Shown: positions 59,705 through 64,000 of the stretch, piece after piece
Numbering within the stretch: the stretch's first letter is position 1
Layout of the letters: the number at the start of each line of letters is the position of its first letter
From: Leisingera caerulea DSM 24564
GTDB taxonomy: Bacteria; Pseudomonadota; Alphaproteobacteria; Rhodobacterales; Rhodobacteraceae
NCBI RefSeq assembly: GCF_000473325.1
Contig: NZ_KI421513.1
Span: forward strand, 1,869,217 to 1,933,216
DNA: 64,000 nucleotides
Direction of reading: 5' to 3'
Position numbers and translations under genes: made by a program
The notes under the pieces: generated by a model
Database searches by the model: none
Told to the model about the DNA's origin: nothing
What the model saw: the letters and a program-made list of their open reading frames with translations, nothing else

Positions 59705-61126
59705 TTACTCGGTCTGCCCTGTGTCCCCGGCCTCGCTGCGGACCAGCGCGCCGTTTTCCCAGGTGCCGTCCGCTTGCTGGCCGCTGGCGTATTTCATCGT
59801 GCCCGGTCCCTGGCGCTTGCCGTTAACAAAGCTGCCTTCGTAGACGTCGCCATTGGCATAGGTCGCCACGCCCCGGCCGAAGATCTTGCCTTCCTGCCAC
59901 TCGCCTTCGTAGGTGAAGCCGTCGGGCATCACGATTTTGCCTTGCCCGTGCCGCTGGCTGTTGGCGAACTGACCGGTATAGACCGACCCGTCCGCATAGG
60001 TGACCGTCGCCTCCCCGTGGCGCTGCCCGTCCTGCCAGCCGCCTTCATAGCGGTAGCCGTCGGCATAGGTCATCACCCCCTGGCCGTGGTTTTTGGCATT
60101 CTTGAAGCCGCCGGTATAGGTGATGCCATTGGGGTAGGTGGCGGTGCCTTCGCCCTCAATGACGCCGGCCACCCAACCGCCCTCATAGGTGGAGCCGTCG
60201 GGATAGGTGATCTTGCCCTGGCCCTCGGCCAGATCATCGCGGAAATCGCCCTCATAGACCGATCCGTCGGGATAGACCGCTTTGCCCTTGCCTTCGATCT
60301 GCCCCTTCACCCATGCGCCGGTGTAGCTGTAGCCGTCCTTCTCGGTGAAGGTGCCGGTGCCGTGGCGCTGGTCGTTCAGGAAGTCGCCGGTGTAGACATC
60401 GCCATTGGCATAGGTCTGCGTACCGGTGCCGTGGCGGCGGCCCTTTTGCAGCTCGCCTTCATAGATGTCGCCGTTGGGCTGCACCAGGCGGCCGGTGCCA
60501 TGCATCTGGCTGGACATCCATTCGCCTTCGTAGACCAGCCCGTCCGAGGTCTCCAGCCGGCCTTGCCCCTGCAGTTGGCCATCCGCCACGCTGCCCTCAT
60601 AGACGGTGCCCTCGGCATAGGTGATTTTGGCCTGGCCTTGCTGGCGCCCCTCGGCCCAGTCGCCGTCGTAGGTATAGCCGTCGGGCGATTGCATCACGCC
60701 TTTGCCGTGCCGCTTGCCATTGGCAAAACTGCCCTGGTAGCGCACGCCGCTGGCGTAGGCCGACACTCCGTCGCCATGGATCTGGCCGTCCTGCCATTCC
60801 CCCTCGTAGGTGCTGCCATCGGCGCGGGTCAGCTTGCCCAGCCCGTGCGGCTTGCCCTGCGCGAACTCGCCCTCATAGATTGAGCCGTCCGGGAACCGCG
60901 CCACGCCCTGGCCGCGGACCTCTCCATCGACCCACTCGCCGGTGTATTCGTAACCGTTCGGCAGCTTGTAGGTGCCGGTGCCATGCTGCAGCCCGTTGCG
61001 GAAGGTGCCCTCATAGACGCCGCCGATCTCATCCTGCGTGGTGATGATTTCCCCCTCCTGGGCCCAGGCCGGGGCGGCCAGTGCCAGGATCGTGGAAAAC
61101 GCGATTGCGGTGCCGAAACGGGTCAT
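59705..61126 (-). CDS. Exported MORN-repeat protein (18 repeats)
   Basis: A 473-residue protein made of a signal peptide (MTRFGTAIAFSTILALAAPAWAQ) and 18 consecutive 23-residue MORN repeats of the type GYxYxGxWxxGxxxGxGxxxxxD, plus a degenerate nineteenth. There is almost no other sequence. MORN arrays form extended beta-sheet structures; in eukaryotes they bind lipids or act as scaffolds. A periplasmic or outer-membrane role is inferred. The regular array has no frameshift. Ends at the terminator at 59662-59692. Confidence 0.93.
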   Translation of the reverse strand: MTRFGTAIAFSTILALAAPAWAQEGEIITTQDEIGGVYEGTFRNGLQHGTGTYKLPNGYEYTGEWVDGEVRGQGVARFPDGSIYEGEFAQGKPHGLGKLTRADGSTYEGEWQDGQIHGDGVSAYASGVRYQGSFANGKRHGKGVMQSPDGYTYDGDWAEGRQQGQAKITYAEGTVYEGSVADGQLQGQGRLETSDGLVYEGEWMSSQMHGTGRLVQPNGDIYEGELQKGRRHGTGTQTYANGDVYTGDFLNDQRHGTGTFTEKDGYSYTGAWVKGQIEGKGKAVYPDGSVYEGDFRDDLAEGQGKITYPDGSTYEGGWVAGVIEGEGTATYPNGITYTGGFKNAKNHGQGVMTYADGYRYEGGWQDGQRHGEATVTYADGSVYTGQFANSQRHGQGKIVMPDGFTYEGEWQEGKIFGRGVATYANGDVYEGSFVNGKRQGPGTMKYASGQQADGTWENGALVRSEAGDTGQTE

Positions 61127-61308
61127 TCAAAACCTCTGCCTGCCCAGAAATTACGGTGCTGCTGCCATATTGGGTTGCTCGCCCGGAAACTAAGCTACCG
61201 CACGCGGGGCCGCAATGTCTTTTCCCTGGTCGCAAGCCCTTGCTCTTTTCCTTGGCCGTCAATCTGGTAAATGGCTGGGGAAGGATTTTTGCAAAGGGCC
61301 GATGCAGC

Positions 61309-62967
61309 ATGGCAGACCGTTTCCGCGTGACACTGGCGCAGCTGAACCCCACTGTGGGCGATCTGGCGGGCAACGCCGCCAAGGCCCGCGCCGCCTGGGA
61401 GGAGGGCCGCAAGGCCGGCGCCGATCTGGTGGCGCTGCCGGAAATGTTCATCACCGGCTACAACACCCAGGACCTGGTGATGAAGCCGGTGTTCCACCAG
61501 GCCGCCATTGCCGAGGTGGAGAAACTGGCGGCGGATTGCGCCGATGGTCCGGCGCTGGCGATCGGCGGGCCGTGGGTCGAGGGCGGCCGGCTTTACAACG
61601 CCTATCTGATCCTGAAAGGCGGCAAGATCGCCTCGCGCAGCCTCAAGCACCACCTGCCGAACGAGACCGTCTTTGACGAGGTCCGCATCTTCGAGGCCGG
61701 GCCGCTGGGCGGCCCCTATGCCGTCGGCAACACCCGCATCGGCTCCCCCATCTGCGAAGACGGCTGGCACGAGGATGTGGCTGAAACCCTGGCCGAAACC
61801 GGTGCCGAGTTCCTGCTGATCCCCAACGGTTCGCCCTATTTCCGCAACAAGATGGAAGTGCGCTTCAACATGATGGTGGCGCGCGCGGTCGAAACCCATC
61901 TGCCGGTGATCTACCTGAACATGGTGGGCGGCCAGGACGATCAGGTGTTTGACGGCGGTTCCTTCGCCTTGAACCCGGGCGGCGCGCTGGCGGTGCAGAT
62001 GCCGCTGTTTGACGAATGCATCACCCAGCTCGACCTCATCCGCACTGAGGAAGGCTGGCGCGTGGAAGAGGGCGAAAAGGCGCATCTGCCGGACGAATGG
62101 GAGCAGGACTACCGGGTGATGGTGGAATCCTTGCGCGACTACATGGGTAAAACCGGCTTCAAGAAGGTGCTTCTGGGCCTGTCCGGCGGTGTCGACTCGG
62201 CGATTGTCGCGGCCATTGCGGTGGATGCGCTGGGGGCTGAAAACGTCCGTTGCGTGATGCTGCCGTCCGAGTACACCAGCCGGGAATCGCTCGACGATGC
62301 CGAAGCCGTCGCCAAGGCGCTGGGCGTCCACTATGACTATGTTCCGATCAGCGAGGCGCGGGCTGCAATCACCAGCACGCTGGCGCCGCTGTTCGCCGGC
62401 CGCGATGAAGATATCACCGAGGAAAACATCCAGTCCCGCCTGCGCGGCCTGCTGCTGATGGCCATGTCCAACAAGTTCGGCGAGATGCTCCTGACCACCG
62501 GCAACAAATCCGAAGTGGCCGTGGGCTATGCCACCATCTATGGCGACATGAATGGCGGCTACAACCCGATCAAGGACCTCTACAAAACCCGCGTGTTTGA
62601 AACCTGCCGCTGGCGCAACGCCAACCACCGCCCCTGGATGAAGGGCCCGGAGGGCGAGGTGATCCGCCCCAATGTGATCGACAAGCCGCCCTCGGCGGAA
62701 CTGCGCGATGATCAGAAAGACAGCGACAGCCTGCCGGACTACCCCGAACTGGATGCGATCCTCGAAATCCTGGTTGATCTGGAAGGCTCAATCGCAGATT
62801 GCGTCGCGGCGGGCTTTTCCCGGGACGTGGCCAAACGGGTTGAACACCTGCTTTATATCAGCGAATACAAACGCTTCCAGTCCGCGCCTGGCGCCCGGCT
62901 GACGCCGCGGTCGTTCTGGCTGGACCGCCGCTACCCGATTGTGAACCGCTGGCGCGACCCGACCTGA
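61309..62967 (+). CDS. nadE: Glutamine-dependent NAD+ synthetase
   Basis: A 552-residue two-domain enzyme. Residues 1-260 are a nitrilase-type glutaminase with E45 (LVALPEMFITGYN), the Lys in LKHHLPN and the Cys in PICEDGW; residues about 290-552 are the NAD synthetase domain with the PP-loop LGLSGGVDSAIVAAI. It amidates deamido-NAD with ammonia from glutamine. ATG 61309 follows AAAGGGCCGATGCAGC. Divergent from the MORN gene. Confidence 0.95.
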   Translation: MADRFRVTLAQLNPTVGDLAGNAAKARAAWEEGRKAGADLVALPEMFITGYNTQDLVMKPVFHQAAIAEVEKLAADCADGPALAIGGPWVEGGRLYNAYLILKGGKIASRSLKHHLPNETVFDEVRIFEAGPLGGPYAVGNTRIGSPICEDGWHEDVAETLAETGAEFLLIPNGSPYFRNKMEVRFNMMVARAVETHLPVIYLNMVGGQDDQVFDGGSFALNPGGALAVQMPLFDECITQLDLIRTEEGWRVEEGEKAHLPDEWEQDYRVMVESLRDYMGKTGFKKVLLGLSGGVDSAIVAAIAVDALGAENVRCVMLPSEYTSRESLDDAEAVAKALGVHYDYVPISEARAAITSTLAPLFAGRDEDITEENIQSRLRGLLLMAMSNKFGEMLLTTGNKSEVAVGYATIYGDMNGGYNPIKDLYKTRVFETCRWRNANHRPWMKGPEGEVIRPNVIDKPPSAELRDDQKDSDSLPDYPELDAILEILVDLEGSIADCVAAGFSRDVAKRVEHLLYISEYKRFQSAPGARLTPRSFWLDRRYPIVNRWRDPT

Positions 62968-62985
62968 GGCGCGCGTTAACCCCTT

Positions 62986-63012
62986 GAAAGCGCGGGTCTT
63001 TTTCGCGCTTTC
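62986..63012 (+). terminator. Hairpin after nadE
   Basis: GAAAGCGCG (62986-62994) pairs perfectly with CGCGCTTTC (63004-63012), with a T-rich loop, 18 bases after the nadE stop. No T-run follows the stem, so efficiency is uncertain. Confidence 0.55.
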
Positions 63013-63146
63013 CTTGACTCCTTCAGGCCCTTGCCGGTGGCGGTAACGTCCTGATATGCGGCGAAAAAATCACAATGGCGCAAAGCGGCGCAGGGCGCGT
63101 CGCCTGTGCGCTGGACCGGCGATTCCGCAGCGGGCATAGAGGCCTC

Positions 63147-64000
63147 ATGCCTGGACCGCGACTGCCTCATTTCCAATCCAATCTGGCCCTGCCCAAGGCC
63201 GTCGATGCCGTCGTGATCGGCGGCGGCATCATTGGCGCTGCCACCGCGCTGGAGCTGGCTGAGCGCGGCCACTCCGTGCTTTTGTGCGAAAAGGGGCAGA
63301 TCGCGGGTGAGCAAAGCTCGCGCAACTGGGGATGGGTGCGGATTTCCTGCCGCGACCCGCGGGAACTCCCGCTGATGGCGGAATCGCTGCTGCTTTGGGC
63401 GGGGCTGGCGGCGCGCACCGGGCAGGAGACCGGGTTCACCCGTTCCGGCATCCTCTACACCGCGGAAACCGCCAAGCGCGAGGCGCAGCTGGAGCGCTGG
63501 CTGCGCAACCTCGACGGCTGGGGGCAGGGCGCCCGCATGGTGCGCGGTCAGCAGCTGGCACAGCTGATGCCCGGCCATCAGACCAAAGCCTGCGGCGGGC
63601 TGCTGACGCCGATGGACGGGCGGGCCGAGCCGCAGCTGGCCACCCACGCAATCGCCACCGCAGCCCAGGCCGCGGGTGCCAAGATCATGACGGAATGCGC
63701 CGTGCGCAGCGTCGAAACCTCGGCTGGCCGCATCAGCGGCGTGATGACGGAACGCGGCCGCGTCGCCTGTTCGGCGGTGGTGGTGGCAGGCGGCGCCTGG
63801 TCGCGGCTGTTTCTGGGCAATGCGGGTATCAGCCTGCCGCAATTGAAGGTCCTCAACTCGGTCCTGCGCACCTCGCCGGTGCAGGGCGGGCCGGAGACCG
63901 CGGTGCGCACCGGCAACCTGGGCCTGCGCAAGCGTGCCGACGGCGGCTACACCGTCTCGGACGCGCTGGAGAACATCGTCGATATCGTGCCTGACAGCTT
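63147..64000 (+). CDS. FAD-dependent oxidoreductase (DAO family), truncated by window end
   Basis: The reading frame from ATG 63147 is open to the right edge: 284 codons visible. The N-terminal ADP-binding motif AVVIGGGIIGAATALELAERG, then SSRNWGWVRISCRDPRELPLM, VVVAGGAWSRL and NLGLRKRADGGYTV match D-amino-acid-oxidase-type flavoproteins related to glycine/sarcosine or hydroxyproline oxidases. The product, full length and substrate cannot be determined here. AGAGG lies 5-9 bases before the ATG. Base composition matches the neighbours. Confidence 0.88.
   Translation, partial: MPGPRLPHFQSNLALPKAVDAVVIGGGIIGAATALELAERGHSVLLCEKGQIAGEQSSRNWGWVRISCRDPRELPLMAESLLLWAGLAARTGQETGFTRSGILYTAETAKREAQLERWLRNLDGWGQGARMVRGQQLAQLMPGHQTKACGGLLTPMDGRAEPQLATHAIATAAQAAGAKIMTECAVRSVETSAGRISGVMTERGRVACSAVVVAGGAWSRLFLGNAGISLPQLKVLNSVLRTSPVQGGPETAVRTGNLGLRKRADGGYTVSDALENIVDIVPDS

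Noticed and set aside
59730..61060. Regular repeats suggesting a CRISPR or satellite array
   Set aside because: The 69-base periodicity is the codon image of 23-residue MORN repeats in one uninterrupted frame.

Overview
The window is a 64 kb chromosomal segment of a high-GC alphaproteobacterium. Gene content and order (lpoA-like/glnD/murJ, rsmI/yraN/gshB, an RpoHII-type sigma factor, dut with a membrane-anchored MoeB, mreBCD-mrdA-rodA-ghrA) point to Rhodobacteraceae, Roseobacter group (Leisingera/Phaeobacter/Ruegeria-like). This assignment is inferred from recognised protein families, not from a database search. No phage, transposase, integrase or CRISPR array is visible; it reads as core genome with a few accessory modules.

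Layout. 1-841: edge of a DUF1348/NTF2-like gene and a divergent TetR regulator sharing an operator. 973-7217: nitrilase-type hydrolase, a large PLP decarboxylase-fold enzyme, an ATP-grasp ligase and a C45 (acyltransferase-like) Ntn hydrolase. This looks like one small-molecule pathway that I cannot match to a described system and is the best candidate for something new. 7341-10669: stress-type envelope cluster (22-residue membrane peptide, LEA-like protein, holin-X-like protein, DUF3618 protein, YihY/BrkB) behind a GGAAC-type promoter. 10918-10994: tRNA-Met. 11175-17368: phenylacetate catabolism (paaX, paaZ, and divergent paaG-paaI-paaK-tetR).

17426-28223: small ORF, OmpA-family protein, trpS, a rhomboid-fold protein lacking its catalytic residues, DUF2892, and the overlapping operon lpoA-like/glnD/murJ/crp. 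28311-34910: rsmI, yraN, gshB, esterase, comM, GST, phosphatase, cobU. 35184-40216: rpoH(II)-chaN, coaBC, dut, moeB-like fusion and a small unknown. 40328-49090: M3 peptidase, then the cell-shape operon mreB-mreC-mreD-mrdA-rodA-ghrA. 49367-53298: muramidase-like protein, rlmJ, a 488-base gap with possible coding remains, and an adenylate cyclase/TPR protein. 53365-55140: leuA with a leucine-rich leader peptide. 55438-64000: universal stress protein, alanine symporter, MocR regulator and divergent PNPOx-fold protein with a 10-bp inverted repeat, MORN-repeat protein, nadE, and a truncated FAD oxidoreductase running off the end.

Starts were moved inward from the longest reading frame wherever a Shine-Dalgarno sequence, a signal peptide or the family start supported it. 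All family assignments rest on motif recognition by eye.
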